Of a DNA stretch of 9,479 bases, positions 1 through 7,270 are shown one piece after another. Positions within the stretch are counted from its first letter, which is position 1; each line of letters starts with the position of its first letter. The translations under genes were made by a program, and so were the position numbers. Origin of the DNA: an uncultured Verrucomicrobiota bacterium (GTDB taxonomy: Bacteria > Verrucomicrobiota > Kiritimatiellia > RFP12 > UBA1067). The notes beneath the pieces were generated by a model. That model was not told where the DNA came from, did not search any database, and saw only the letters and a list, made by a program, of their open reading frames with translations. Location: assembly GCA_946631345.1 (NCBI GenBank), contig CAMPAA010000117.1, positions 1 to 9,479 of the forward strand, in the 5' to 3' direction.

Positions 1-81
1 CCCTTGAACGGGAACTTCCACTCGAACGTCCAGCCGCTACGGCGACCGCTGGACGTTCGAGTGGAAGTTCCCGTTCAAGGG
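1..81. repeat. Perfect 34-bp inverted repeat (foldback) at the window edge
   Basis: Bases 1-34 are the exact reverse complement of bases 48-81, with a 13-nt loop at 35-47. The right arm is in frame with the first gene and encodes a normal protein stretch (W-T-F-E-W-K-F-P-F-K-G). The left arm, read in the same frame, gives a stop at 5-7 and unrelated residues. The arm reaches base 1, so it may continue outside the window. A perfect repeat that copies coding sequence at a contig end is typical of an amplification or assembly chimera. A genuine inverted duplication is possible but less likely. Confidence 0.9.
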
Positions 82-2113
82 CATACCGGTCGACAGGCCT
101 GTGGCGGGTGACTTCTTCGGCATCAGGTTCTGCCGCACGGTGCACGAGCCGAAGCGCGGCGTTGGCACGACTCCCGTTCTGAAGGAGTCGGGCCACGGCC
201 AGCGCGGAAGGTTCGCCAAGCTCCTCTTCGCCGCGCCGGACGGCGAAGGGGCGGCAAAGCTGATAGCGGAGGGCGAGGCTTACCGAAAGGACGCGTTCCG
301 CAAGCGGTTCTACCGGCGCTACGGCGAGGCGCGGGCGCGGTTCGACGAGGTGAAGGGCGGCACGGCGTCGTTCGCGCGCTCGAAGCATCCGCTGCACGTG
401 AAGGCCATCGCCGGCGTGCGCCAGATGGAGGATGCGTACCTGGCGTTCGAGAGGCGGTTCGCGGCCGAGATCGCCGCCGAGAAGCCCGTGCCGGAGAAAG
501 AGGCCAAGGAGCTCTTGGCGCTGGCGGCGGGATTCGAGAAGTTCGCGTCGCAGTACGCCTACGCCGTGTGGAGGGACGACCTCTGGAAGGTCGGAAGCCC
601 GGACGATCTGCCGCCGGAGGATGCGTCAACAATGCCGCGCCCGCTTCTTTTCGAGCAGGCAGGGAACGAGCGTGAGGCCGTCTGCCTCGACCTGCACGGG
701 CTGCTCTGCGGCGCGCGGCTCGATCTCCGCCTCTGGCCGGAGACCGTGGACGCGAAGGGCAAGCCGTACTTCCGCACCGACAGCGTAGAGATATACACGG
801 AGCCGTTCGTGAGGATCGAGGGCGAAGTGATAACCGCGCCGCTCGTGCGGGCGGCGGGCAACGTGGTGACGGTGTCGCCGGGAAAGACGGTGCGCGTGTG
901 GGTGGTGTTCAACTCGCGCGGCGTTCCTGCCGGCCGCTACGACTCGCGGCTGTCGTTCAAGCCGATGACGGAGCTGCGCATCGCAGACCGTTCGCTTGCG
1001 TTCGGCGCAAACGTTTGGCGCTTCACGCTTCCGGAAACGCGCCAATGGCCGATCAAGAGCTTCTTCTGGGGGCCGTTCCAGTTCAACGAGGACGAAGTCG
1101 CGCTGATGGAGCTCATGCACGACTACCACGTTACCCATGCCTGGACCCAGCACCACCGCTACCAGTACGGCATGAAGGAGAATCGCGACAAGGGATACTA
1201 CTGGAGCGCAAAGAAAGGCAAGGCGAAGCGCGACCCGGAGCACGACTTCGACGACGACGTGGCTCTGCACGGCAACGAGGCGTTCCTCAGGCGCGCCAAG
1301 GAGCTGGGGATGCGCTTTGTGATAGGATGGGGCACGCCAAACTCCCTGCCGTGGTTCAAGGTGATGACTAAGCGCTTCCTCGACATGGGCTTCGAGTACG
1401 AGGACTTCGTCTACAAGGGACTGATCCGCGACGAGTTCGCGCGAAAGGACATCCCTACTTCCGCCGCGCGCCGCGATGCGGTGTGGAACTGGAACACAAA
1501 CCTCTGGTTCCAGGCTGTCTACCTCTCCACCCCGCCGCCAACAGGCGCCACCATGGACGACATCGAGGCGGCGAAGCTGCCCGAATTCTACAAGATGTGG
1601 ACGGTCATCCGCGGGCGTTGCCGCGATCCGAAGGAGGGCCCCGACACAATAGGCCGCCTGAAGGCCAAGGGCTGCAAGGTGTGGAGCTACGAATGCCAGA
1701 GGTTCATGCAGAACCAGAAGATACTGCCGTACTACCGCTTCTATCCGTGGGAATGCCGCCTCATGGACCTCGAGGGCTGCGCGATCTGGACCATCTACTC
1801 CCCGCAGGGCGACGGATGGGATTCGCGCGACGGATTCGACGACGGCATTGCATGGCGCGGCATAGACCGCAAGCCTGTGCCGACGAAGCGGCTCGAAGCT
1901 GTGCGCGAAGGGCTTGAGGATGTAGCCTACATGGACAGGCTCGAGAGGGAGCTTGCCCGGCACCGCGCCGCGGGCCGCACGTTCCCGCAGCACGAAGCGC
2001 TGCTCACCGAGCGCGCGGATATCGTGAAGGCGGAGGACCAGGGCAGGGTGGACGCCTGGCGGCTTGCGGTTGGCCGCGCCATTGACAGTCTTGTAGAAAT
2101 GAAAGGAAAGTGA
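35..2113 (+). CDS. GH123/DUF4091-like multidomain glycoside hydrolase, 5'-truncated
   Basis: Likely an exported glycan-degrading enzyme; the N-terminus is missing. The frame is open from the foldback loop at about 35. A GTG at 101 is the nearest in-frame start, but it lies inside a conserved-looking domain, so the true start is upstream and lost. Domains in order: a CBM9/DOMON-like beta domain (35-230; W-x-F-E-W near 50-64, GDFFG, then R-F-A-K-L-L-F); a helical linker (about 250-600); a beta-sandwich (about 650-1010); a TIM barrel from about 1040; and a C-terminal helical motif of the DUF4091 type (R-L-E-A-V-R-E-G-L-E-D at about 1890-1922). An adjacent Asp-Glu pair in I-R-D-E-F (1430-1435) matches the Asp/Glu catalytic pair of GH123 beta-N-acetylgalactosaminidases, which act by substrate assistance. 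The family call is from pattern recognition; the substrate is not established. The stop is 3 nt before the next gene, and its last codons contain that gene's ribosome binding site. Confidence 0.72.
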   Translation, partial: RYGDRWTFEWKFPFKGIPVDRPVAGDFFGIRFCRTVHEPKRGVGTTPVLKESGHGQRGRFAKLLFAAPDGEGAAKLIAEGEAYRKDAFRKRFYRRYGEARARFDEVKGGTASFARSKHPLHVKAIAGVRQMEDAYLAFERRFAAEIAAEKPVPEKEAKELLALAAGFEKFASQYAYAVWRDDLWKVGSPDDLPPEDASTMPRPLLFEQAGNEREAVCLDLHGLLCGARLDLRLWPETVDAKGKPYFRTDSVEIYTEPFVRIEGEVITAPLVRAAGNVVTVSPGKTVRVWVVFNSRGVPAGRYDSRLSFKPMTELRIADRSLAFGANVWRFTLPETRQWPIKSFFWGPFQFNEDEVALMELMHDYHVTHAWTQHHRYQYGMKENRDKGYYWSAKKGKAKRDPEHDFDDDVALHGNEAFLRRAKELGMRFVIGWGTPNSLPWFKVMTKRFLDMGFEYEDFVYKGLIRDEFARKDIPTSAARRDAVWNWNTNLWFQAVYLSTPPPTGATMDDIEAAKLPEFYKMWTVIRGRCRDPKEGPDTIGRLKAKGCKVWSYECQRFMQNQKILPYYRFYPWECRLMDLEGCAIWTIYSPQGDGWDSRDGFDDGIAWRGIDRKPVPTKRLEAVREGLEDVAYMDRLERELARHRAAGRTFPQHEALLTERADIVKAEDQGRVDAWRLAVGRAIDSLVEMKGK

Positions 2114-2116
2114 ACA

Positions 2117-3310
2117 ATGAAAAACGCAGAAAAGTCAAAAGGTCTCAGGCGGCTGGCGCTGTGCGCGGCGTGCGTCGCGCTGACGGTGCAGGCATCGGCG
2201 CTCGATCCGTCCGCGTGCAGCATCCCTGAACGGTTCCGCAACCATCCGATATTCACCACCCGCCACTGCAGCGTTAACTTTGGGTTCCTTGCGAGGCGCG
2301 GCTACTTCTCGCGCCCGGAGGTGTTCGCGCAGGCGGCGAAGATCAAGGCCGCCGGAGCGAACTGGGTAACTCTCAACACCCACTTCTGCCAGGAGGCGTT
2401 CTACAGCAGGCGCACGTTCCTCGACTTCGACTGGTCGTCGGGCGAGGAGGAGCTCGGCGCCATAGTCAAGGAGCTTCACCGCCAGGGCCTGCACATCCTG
2501 CTCAAGCCGTGCCTCACCACGCTCGATTCGTCCTGGATGGGCCGGGTCAACTTCCCGGACAAGGACGAGCAGCAGATACAGGGCGTCACCAACAACTACT
2601 GGGGCGAGTGGTTCGATTCCCTGCGCCAGTGCCTCGCGTACTTCTCCGAGTTCGCCACGCGCCACGGCGTAGAGGCGATGATCATCGGCGCCGAGTACAG
2701 CGGCACCACGCGGCAGGCCGACGAGTGGCGCAAGACAATCGCGTTCGTCCGCGAACGCTTCGACGGCCCGATAACATACGAGTTCACCGACCACCAGGTC
2801 TCGAACGACGACTTCACCACCATCGACGCCAAGAAGGTGAGGGGGCTTTCATGGCTGAACGAGCTCGACTTCCTCGCGATCAGCACCTATCCGCCGGCCG
2901 CGCCGAAGTGCGAACGCGCCGACTGGCCGAAGCTCGCGCCGATATCGCTTGAGACGATGAAGAGTCACCTCGCGCCGCGCAGGAAGCTGATGGCGGACGT
3001 ATCCAAGGCGTTCGGCGGCAAGCCGATCCTCTTCACGGAGATCGGCACCCGCAGCTGTCGCGGCAATGCGGTGATCCCGTGGGACTACATCACGGAATCC
3101 ATCCGCGACGAGGTTGAGCAGGCGAACTACATGGAGGCTGTCTTCTCCACATTCTCCGGTCTGCCGTTCTGGATGGGGCTTTCGTGGTGGAAGTGGGACG
3201 AGACTCAGACGAACCGCCCGCACTACAGCACCGACCCCTCCAAGGACCGTGGATTCGTCATCTACGGCAAGCCGGCCTGCGACGTGCTGCGCAAATGGTC
3301 TGCGCACTGA
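2117..3310 (+). CDS. Secreted GH113-like TIM-barrel glycoside hydrolase
   Basis: 397 aa. The N-terminus is a Sec signal peptide: basic K/R residues up to R12, a hydrophobic stretch (about 13-25), and likely cleavage after A-S-A28. The mature part reads as a TIM barrel: N-W-V-T-L-N near 82-87, H-I-L-L-K-P near 126-131, then I-I-G-A-E193-Y, F-L-A-I-S-T-Y at 252-258 and I-L-F-T-E308-I-G. Glu193 and Glu308 sit where clan GH-A retaining enzymes keep the acid/base and nucleophile. The ending (W-W-K-W-D near 357-361, then D-R-G-F-x-x-Y-G-K-P-A) resembles GH113 beta-mannanases and related uncharacterised proteins. The start is supported by GAAAGGAAAG at 2101-2110, 6 nt upstream. It sits 3 nt after the GH123-like gene, so the two are probably co-transcribed. 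Substrate (mannan or other glycan) is inference; GH5-like is the alternative. Confidence 0.68.
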   Translation: MKNAEKSKGLRRLALCAACVALTVQASALDPSACSIPERFRNHPIFTTRHCSVNFGFLARRGYFSRPEVFAQAAKIKAAGANWVTLNTHFCQEAFYSRRTFLDFDWSSGEEELGAIVKELHRQGLHILLKPCLTTLDSSWMGRVNFPDKDEQQIQGVTNNYWGEWFDSLRQCLAYFSEFATRHGVEAMIIGAEYSGTTRQADEWRKTIAFVRERFDGPITYEFTDHQVSNDDFTTIDAKKVRGLSWLNELDFLAISTYPPAAPKCERADWPKLAPISLETMKSHLAPRRKLMADVSKAFGGKPILFTEIGTRSCRGNAVIPWDYITESIRDEVEQANYMEAVFSTFSGLPFWMGLSWWKWDETQTNRPHYSTDPSKDRGFVIYGKPACDVLRKWSAH

Positions 3311-3325
3311 CGCGGATTCCGTCAG
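3307..3325 (+). terminator. Weak hairpin at the end of the glycosidase pair
   Basis: CTGACG (3307-3312) can pair with CGTCAG (3320-3325) across a 7-nt loop, and the stem includes the stop codon of the GH113-like gene. No T-run follows, so it is not a convincing intrinsic terminator. It is noted because it separates the glycosidase pair from the promoter of the next operon. Confidence 0.2.
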
Positions 3326-3347
3326 AGACGAACTTTCCGGTGGCGCG

Positions 3348-3381
3348 TTGAGGGCAAGGTGCCGTTTATGGTATAATGCGC
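3348..3381 (+). promoter_or_regulatory. Extended -10 promoter for the rnfCD operon
   Basis: A perfect TATAAT at 3372-3377 is preceded by TATGG, giving an extended -10 element (TRTGnTATAAT). TTGAGG at 3348-3353 is a 4/6 match to a -35 box with an 18-nt spacer. Only 8 nt separate the -10 from the rnfC ATG at 3386, so transcription would begin at or 1-2 nt before the start codon. The same 15-nt core recurs at 8534-8548 with 13 identities. Confidence 0.75.
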
Positions 3382-3385
3382 GACA

Positions 3386-4750
3386 ATGAAAACGGTAAAA
3401 TCGAGTTTCCGGTTCCACGGCGGCGTGCATCCAGAGTACCACAAGGATCTTGCGCGCGACAGGGCGATTGAGGCGATACCGCTCCCTGCGACGCTTTCGA
3501 TCTCCATGAGCCAGCATCTTGGCGCACCGGCCAAGTGTCTGGTGAAGGCTGGCGACAAGGTTGTCAAAGGGCAGCTCATCGGCGAAAAGGGCGGGTTCAT
3601 CTCGGCAAACGTCCATGCGAGCGCGTGCGGAACGGTGAAGGCCGTGGAGCTGCGGCAGGGCGCGGCCGGCGGCTATGCGCCGGCAGTGGTGCTCGAGACC
3701 GATCCAAGCGGCGAGACGGCGTACATGCCGCCGCTGGACTGGGCCGCCGCCTCGCGCGAGGAGCTGCTCAAGCGCGTGGAGGATGCCGGCATCTGCGGTA
3801 TGGGCGGCGCAGGGTTCCCGTCCGCCGTGAAGCTGAATCCGCCGCCGGACAAGCACTGCGAGTATCTGATCCTGAACGGCGCGGAGTGCGAGCCGTACCT
3901 CACGGCCGACTTCCGCATGATGCTTGAACATGCCGACAGGATCCGCACAGGCGTGGAGATCATGCGCAAGATACTGAACGGCCCTGCGGTGCGCATAGCG
4001 ATCGAGGAGAACAAGCCGGAGGCCATCGCCGCGATGGAGAAGGCTTTTGCGGACATCAGCGGCAATGTGGAGATAGTGGTGCTGCCCGTACTCTATCCGC
4101 AGGGCAGCGAGAAGCACCAGATATATGCGACGGTGAAGCGCATCGTTCCGGAGGGAGGGCTGCCGATCGCCGTCGGGTGCGTGGTGGAGAACGTCGGCAC
4201 CGTTGCGGCTATCGCCGATGCCGTGACGCTCGGCAAGCCGCTCATTGAGCGCGTCACCACGGTGACAGGCGACGGCATCGCCAGCCCGAAGAACGTTCTT
4301 GCGCCATGCGGCACGCGCTACGAGGACATGATCGTGTTCGCGGGCGGAGCGAAGGACAACGTGCGCAAGGTGCTTTCGGGCGGCCCCATGATGGGGTTCA
4401 ACGTTGCCGATCTCGGCATCGCCACCACGAAGACGACGTCCGGGCTGACTCTCCTTACGGAGCGGAGCGTGTTCCAGTACTCCTCCCATGCATGCATCAA
4501 CTGCGGCACGTGCCTGCGGGCGTGTCCCATGAGCCTGAACCCCGCGGCGATATCCTGCGCCGTGGAGTCGGACGACATCGCGGACGCCGAGAAGCGCGGC
4601 GTGATGAACTGCATCGAGTGCGGGGCGTGTTCGTTCAGCTGCCCGGCGTACCGCGACATCACGCAGAACTGCCGCCGCGCGAAGGCGGCCATCCGCGCGC
4701 GCATGGCGCGCGAGAAGGCGACGGCGCAGGCGAAGGCCAAGACCGCGTGA
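3386..4750 (+). CDS. rnfC: RnfC, iron-sulfur subunit of the Rnf electron transport complex
   Basis: 454 aa. RnfC is the peripheral NADH/flavin-binding and 4Fe-4S subunit of the membrane Rnf (ferredoxin:NAD+ oxidoreductase) complex, which couples electron flow to Na+ or H+ translocation. The N-terminal F-H-G-G-V-H-P and the Q-H-L-G-A-P stretch (43-48) are family hallmarks. A barrel-sandwich region follows (about 50-105), then the glycine-rich G-I-C-G-M-G-G-A-G-F-P (135-145) and N-G-A-E-C-E-P-Y-L (164-172) of the NADH/FMN-binding fold. Two C-x2-C-x2-C-x3-C-P motifs (C370, C373, C376, C380 and C409, C412, C415, C419) bind two 4Fe-4S clusters. The short K/A-rich tail lacks the long repeats of enterobacterial RsxC. 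There is no Shine-Dalgarno, and the -10 box lies 8 nt upstream, so it is probably translated from a leaderless mRNA. rnfD follows after 36 nt. Confidence 0.95.
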   Translation: MKTVKSSFRFHGGVHPEYHKDLARDRAIEAIPLPATLSISMSQHLGAPAKCLVKAGDKVVKGQLIGEKGGFISANVHASACGTVKAVELRQGAAGGYAPAVVLETDPSGETAYMPPLDWAAASREELLKRVEDAGICGMGGAGFPSAVKLNPPPDKHCEYLILNGAECEPYLTADFRMMLEHADRIRTGVEIMRKILNGPAVRIAIEENKPEAIAAMEKAFADISGNVEIVVLPVLYPQGSEKHQIYATVKRIVPEGGLPIAVGCVVENVGTVAAIADAVTLGKPLIERVTTVTGDGIASPKNVLAPCGTRYEDMIVFAGGAKDNVRKVLSGGPMMGFNVADLGIATTKTTSGLTLLTERSVFQYSSHACINCGTCLRACPMSLNPAAISCAVESDDIADAEKRGVMNCIECGACSFSCPAYRDITQNCRRAKAAIRARMAREKATAQAKAKTA

Positions 4751-4786
4751 TGCGGCGGAAACAGACAACATGAGGTACGTGATTCC

Positions 4787-5740
4787 ATGAAGCTGATCCT
4801 ATCAAGTTCCCCACACGCGCACGCCGACAACAGCGTGCGCTCGATGATGCGTGACGTGATCGTGGCGCTGCTGCCGGCGGCTGGATGCGCCGTGTGGTTC
4901 TTCGGTCTACGTGCCGTGTGGCTGATCGCCACGTGCGTTGCGACCGCCATAGTCACTGAGACGCTCTGCCGCGCCGCGATGCGGCGCGAACATACGGTGG
5001 GCGACCTCTCGGCGGTCCTGACGGGCCTTCTGCTGGCGCTGAACCTGCCGCCGGATCTTCCGCTTTGGATGGCGGTGACCGGAAGCGTGTTTGCGATAGC
5101 CGTGGCCAAGCAGGCGTTTGGCGGCATCGGCTACAATCCGTTCAACCCCGCGCTCGCGGCGCGTGCGTTCATGCTGATATCGTTCACCGGCGCGATGACC
5201 ACGTGGAGCTATCCGGCAGGCTGCGACCCAGTGGCTGCGACGGGGGCGACCCCTGTCGAGGCCGTTACCTGCGCCACTCCGCTTGCGCTCATCAAGAAGG
5301 GTGATGCCGCCCAGCTCGACATGCTGAAGAACCTTCTCTTCGGCAACGCCGCCGGGTGCATAGGCGAGACGTGCGCGATCGCGCTTCTCGCGGGCGCCGC
5401 GTATCTGCTGATACGCCGCGTCATCACATGGCACATACCAGTGTCATTCCTTGCGACGGTGTTCGTGTTCGCGTTCTTCAAGGGCGGAGTGCCGCCGCTC
5501 TTCCACGTGCTCTCCGGCGGCGCGGTGCTCGGCGCGTGCTTCATGGCCACGGACTACGTGACATCGCCGACCACGGCGAAGGGCAAGATCGTGTTCGGCG
5601 TGGGATGCGGTCTTCTCACGATGTGCATACGATCCGGCGGCGGTTATCCCGAAGGCGTGTCGTTCGCGATACTGATAATGAACGCCGTCACTCCGCTCAT
5701 AAACAGGTTCACCCAGCCCAAGCCGTTCGGCAGAGCCTGA
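4787..5740 (+). CDS. rnfD: RnfD, membrane flavoprotein subunit of the Rnf complex
   Basis: 317 aa. RnfD is a polytopic inner-membrane subunit (NqrB/RnfD family) carrying a covalent FMN and forming part of the ion-translocating core. Visible hallmarks are N-terminal S-S-S-P-H, G-Y-N-P-F-N-P-A-L (115-123), T-D-Y-V-T-S-P (255-261) and Y-P-E-G-V-S-F-A (287-294), with about nine or ten hydrophobic helices. The covalent FMN threonine normally lies in an S/T-G-A-T motif. Here there are two candidates close together: T-G-A-T-P (152-156) and T-C-A-T-P-L (161-166). The second sits in the more typical E-A-V-T-x-A-T-P-L context, making Thr164 the likelier site. The start is backed by GAGGT at 4772-4776, 10 nt upstream. 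The usual rnfG does not follow; a TIM-barrel gene begins 2 nt after the stop. Confidence 0.93.
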   Translation: MKLILSSSPHAHADNSVRSMMRDVIVALLPAAGCAVWFFGLRAVWLIATCVATAIVTETLCRAAMRREHTVGDLSAVLTGLLLALNLPPDLPLWMAVTGSVFAIAVAKQAFGGIGYNPFNPALAARAFMLISFTGAMTTWSYPAGCDPVAATGATPVEAVTCATPLALIKKGDAAQLDMLKNLLFGNAAGCIGETCAIALLAGAAYLLIRRVITWHIPVSFLATVFVFAFFKGGVPPLFHVLSGGAVLGACFMATDYVTSPTTAKGKIVFGVGCGLLTMCIRSGGGYPEGVSFAILIMNAVTPLINRFTQPKPFGRA

Positions 5741-5742
5741 CA

Positions 5743-6600
5743 GTGCGGTTTGCGCTCTCCACAAACTGGAACAACGGCCGCCTGAACGACGGCGCGGCCA
5801 TCGCAGACGAGGCGGAGGCGCTTGGGTTCGATTCGCTGGAGCTGGGCTTCCGCACGCAGCCGGAGCAGCTGCCGGGTTTCCGCAGCAGGCTCGACAGGAT
5901 GCCGGTGACGAGCGTGCACGCCTACTGCCCGGTGCCCATCGGCGCGCCGAGCGGCCACCCGGAGCTCTACCAGATATGCTCGACTGATCCGAACGAGCGG
6001 GCGCTTGCGCACATGCTCCTGGAGAAGACGTTCGCCTGCGCCGCCGATCTCGGCGCTAAGGTGGTGGTGTTCCATGCCGGATACGCCGATCTCACCACGC
6101 TTTTCGGAAACCTTTTCACCACGGCGCGCAAGCTGCGCGTGAAGCGCGGACGCAAGCTGCTGGATGCGTTCAGGCGCGAGTTCGAAAGGCTGCGTCCGAG
6201 CCTGGAGGCGAAGGGGCTTACGCTTGCGCTCGAGAACCTGCCGCGGCAGGAAGGCTTCCCCGCGCTGGACGAGGCGAAGGAGCTGATGCGGGAGTTCGAG
6301 GGCGCGCCGCTCAGGCTGTGGTTTGACACCGGCCACGCGCTCGTGCGCGAAACGCACCTGTGGGCGGATGAAAGCGCGCATGTCGCCGCCGAGCTTGCGC
6401 CGTGGATATGCGGGATGCACCTCAACGACGTGAAGGGGCCGGAGGACGACCATCAGGAGCCGGGGTGGGGCAACGTCGATTTCGCCCGGCTCACGTTCCT
6501 CGCGAAGCGGGACATACTGCGCGTGTTCGAGCCGCACCGCCCGGTCGCCCCCGACGACCTCAGGAATGCGCTCGTCCACATGCGCCGGATGTGGGGGTGA
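5743..6600 (+). CDS. Xylose isomerase-like TIM-barrel protein (sugar phosphate isomerase/epimerase family)
   Basis: 285 aa from the GTG at 5743. The frame is open further upstream, inside rnfD, but only this start gives the expected first strand (M-R-F-A-L-S-T). The protein fits the AP-endonuclease-2/xylose-isomerase-like barrel (PF01261). Candidate metal and catalytic residues fall in order at strand ends: E33 (S-L-E-L-G-F), H59, H111 (V-V-F-H-A-G-Y), E164 (A-L-E-N), D195 and H198 (F-D-T-G-H), H226 (M-H-L-N-D), H237 followed by P-G-W-G, and E263 (V-F-E-P). Members isomerise or epimerise sugars or inositols, or act as endonuclease IV; the short barrel and the H-L-N-D motif favour a sugar enzyme. 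Substrate unknown. The start codon lies 2 nt after the rnfD stop with no clear Shine-Dalgarno, so translation is probably coupled to rnfD. Confidence 0.85.
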   Translation: MRFALSTNWNNGRLNDGAAIADEAEALGFDSLELGFRTQPEQLPGFRSRLDRMPVTSVHAYCPVPIGAPSGHPELYQICSTDPNERALAHMLLEKTFACAADLGAKVVVFHAGYADLTTLFGNLFTTARKLRVKRGRKLLDAFRREFERLRPSLEAKGLTLALENLPRQEGFPALDEAKELMREFEGAPLRLWFDTGHALVRETHLWADESAHVAAELAPWICGMHLNDVKGPEDDHQEPGWGNVDFARLTFLAKRDILRVFEPHRPVAPDDLRNALVHMRRMWG

Positions 6601-6601
6601 G

Positions 6602-7270
6602 ATGCGCGAAGACAGTCCATGGATGGTCGGTTGGGAAGCGGTGAAGAAGAACCGGCTGCCGATGCTTGTCCTGTGGACGGTTTCGACAGCCCTCGTCCTT
6701 GCGTATTACGCATCGCCGGCGGTTTCCGCCGTTCTGGAGCCGCTTGCCAGGTGGCAGCGCGAAAGCGGGTGGCTCGCGGCGTTCTTGAACCGTGTCATGT
6801 TCTGTGGGATAATCCCCGGAATGTTCATTGTTTGCGTGAAGTCCTTGAGGCCAAGGCATGTCGCCGCCGTCATAGCCGCACAGACGGCATGGTCTGGGTT
6901 GTGCGGAGTCGCAAGCGACTGCATGTTTTCGTTAAACGCCCACATCTTCGGAACGGGCGTCGATTTGTTGACGTTGTGCGTGAAGACGGCGGTCTGCCAG
7001 TTTGTCTGGACGCCGTTCTTCTTCGCTCCGCTTGGGGCCGCGGTGTATTTCTGGATAGGCCGCGACTTCTCGGCACGGCGCTTTCGCGATGAAATGCCTG
7101 CGCGATTCTTCCAAGGACTCGTCCTGCCCAACCTGCTCGTGAACTGGGCGATATGGATCCCCGTTACGTTTGCGGTCAACGCTTTGCCGACGCCGCTTCA
7201 GGTTCAGGTGTCGGGATTGACTGCATCGCTTTTCTCGCTCATGCTGCTTTCGATTGGGAGCGCCAGATGA
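6602..7270 (+). CDS. Polytopic membrane protein with Mpv17/PMP22-like pattern
   Basis: 222 aa from the ATG at 6602, one base after the previous stop, with a G-rich site at 6593-6597 just upstream. Longer in-frame starts inside the previous gene (from 6566) are less likely. Hydrophobic segments lie at about 20-40, 57-78, 86-107, 131-151, 169-194 and 200-219, and there is no signal peptide. The C-terminal half resembles the Mpv17/PMP22 family: K128 and Q133 followed by T-P-F-F, then N-L-L-V-N-W-A-I-W-I-P (177-187), F-A-V-N-A-L-P (190-196) and a final L-L-S. That family is mainly known from mitochondrial and peroxisomal membranes, where some members form channels. The similarity is by eye, so function is open. 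Base composition is lower in GC than rnfCD (27 of 60 at 6781-6840). The stop overlaps the next start (ATGA). Confidence 0.72.
   Translation: MREDSPWMVGWEAVKKNRLPMLVLWTVSTALVLAYYASPAVSAVLEPLARWQRESGWLAAFLNRVMFCGIIPGMFIVCVKSLRPRHVAAVIAAQTAWSGLCGVASDCMFSLNAHIFGTGVDLLTLCVKTAVCQFVWTPFFFAPLGAAVYFWIGRDFSARRFRDEMPARFFQGLVLPNLLVNWAIWIPVTFAVNALPTPLQVQVSGLTASLFSLMLLSIGSAR

Noticed and set aside
101..103. GTG at 101 as the start of the first gene
   Set aside because: The protein reads through in frame from about 35 with CBM9-like residues (W-T-F-E-W-K-F), and the GTG lies inside that domain; the true start is outside the intact sequence.
2849..4771. Long open frame of 640 codons on the minus strand opposite the GH113-like gene end and rnfC, and a similar 455-codon one at 626-1993
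   Set aside because: Both lie antisense to genes with clear family motifs, are rich in Arg, Ala and His, show no domain pattern, and arise from GC-rich codon bias on the coding strand.
5356..5742. Upstream extension of the TIM-barrel gene into rnfD
   Set aside because: This stretch is an out-of-frame shadow of rnfD with an Arg/His-rich translation; the GTG at 5743 begins exactly at the expected first beta-strand.
7153..7266. Upstream extension of the regulator start to 7153
   Set aside because: It overlaps the membrane gene out of frame, whereas the ATG at 7267 has a good ribosome binding site and begins right at the expected first sensor strand (N-V-L-F-F).
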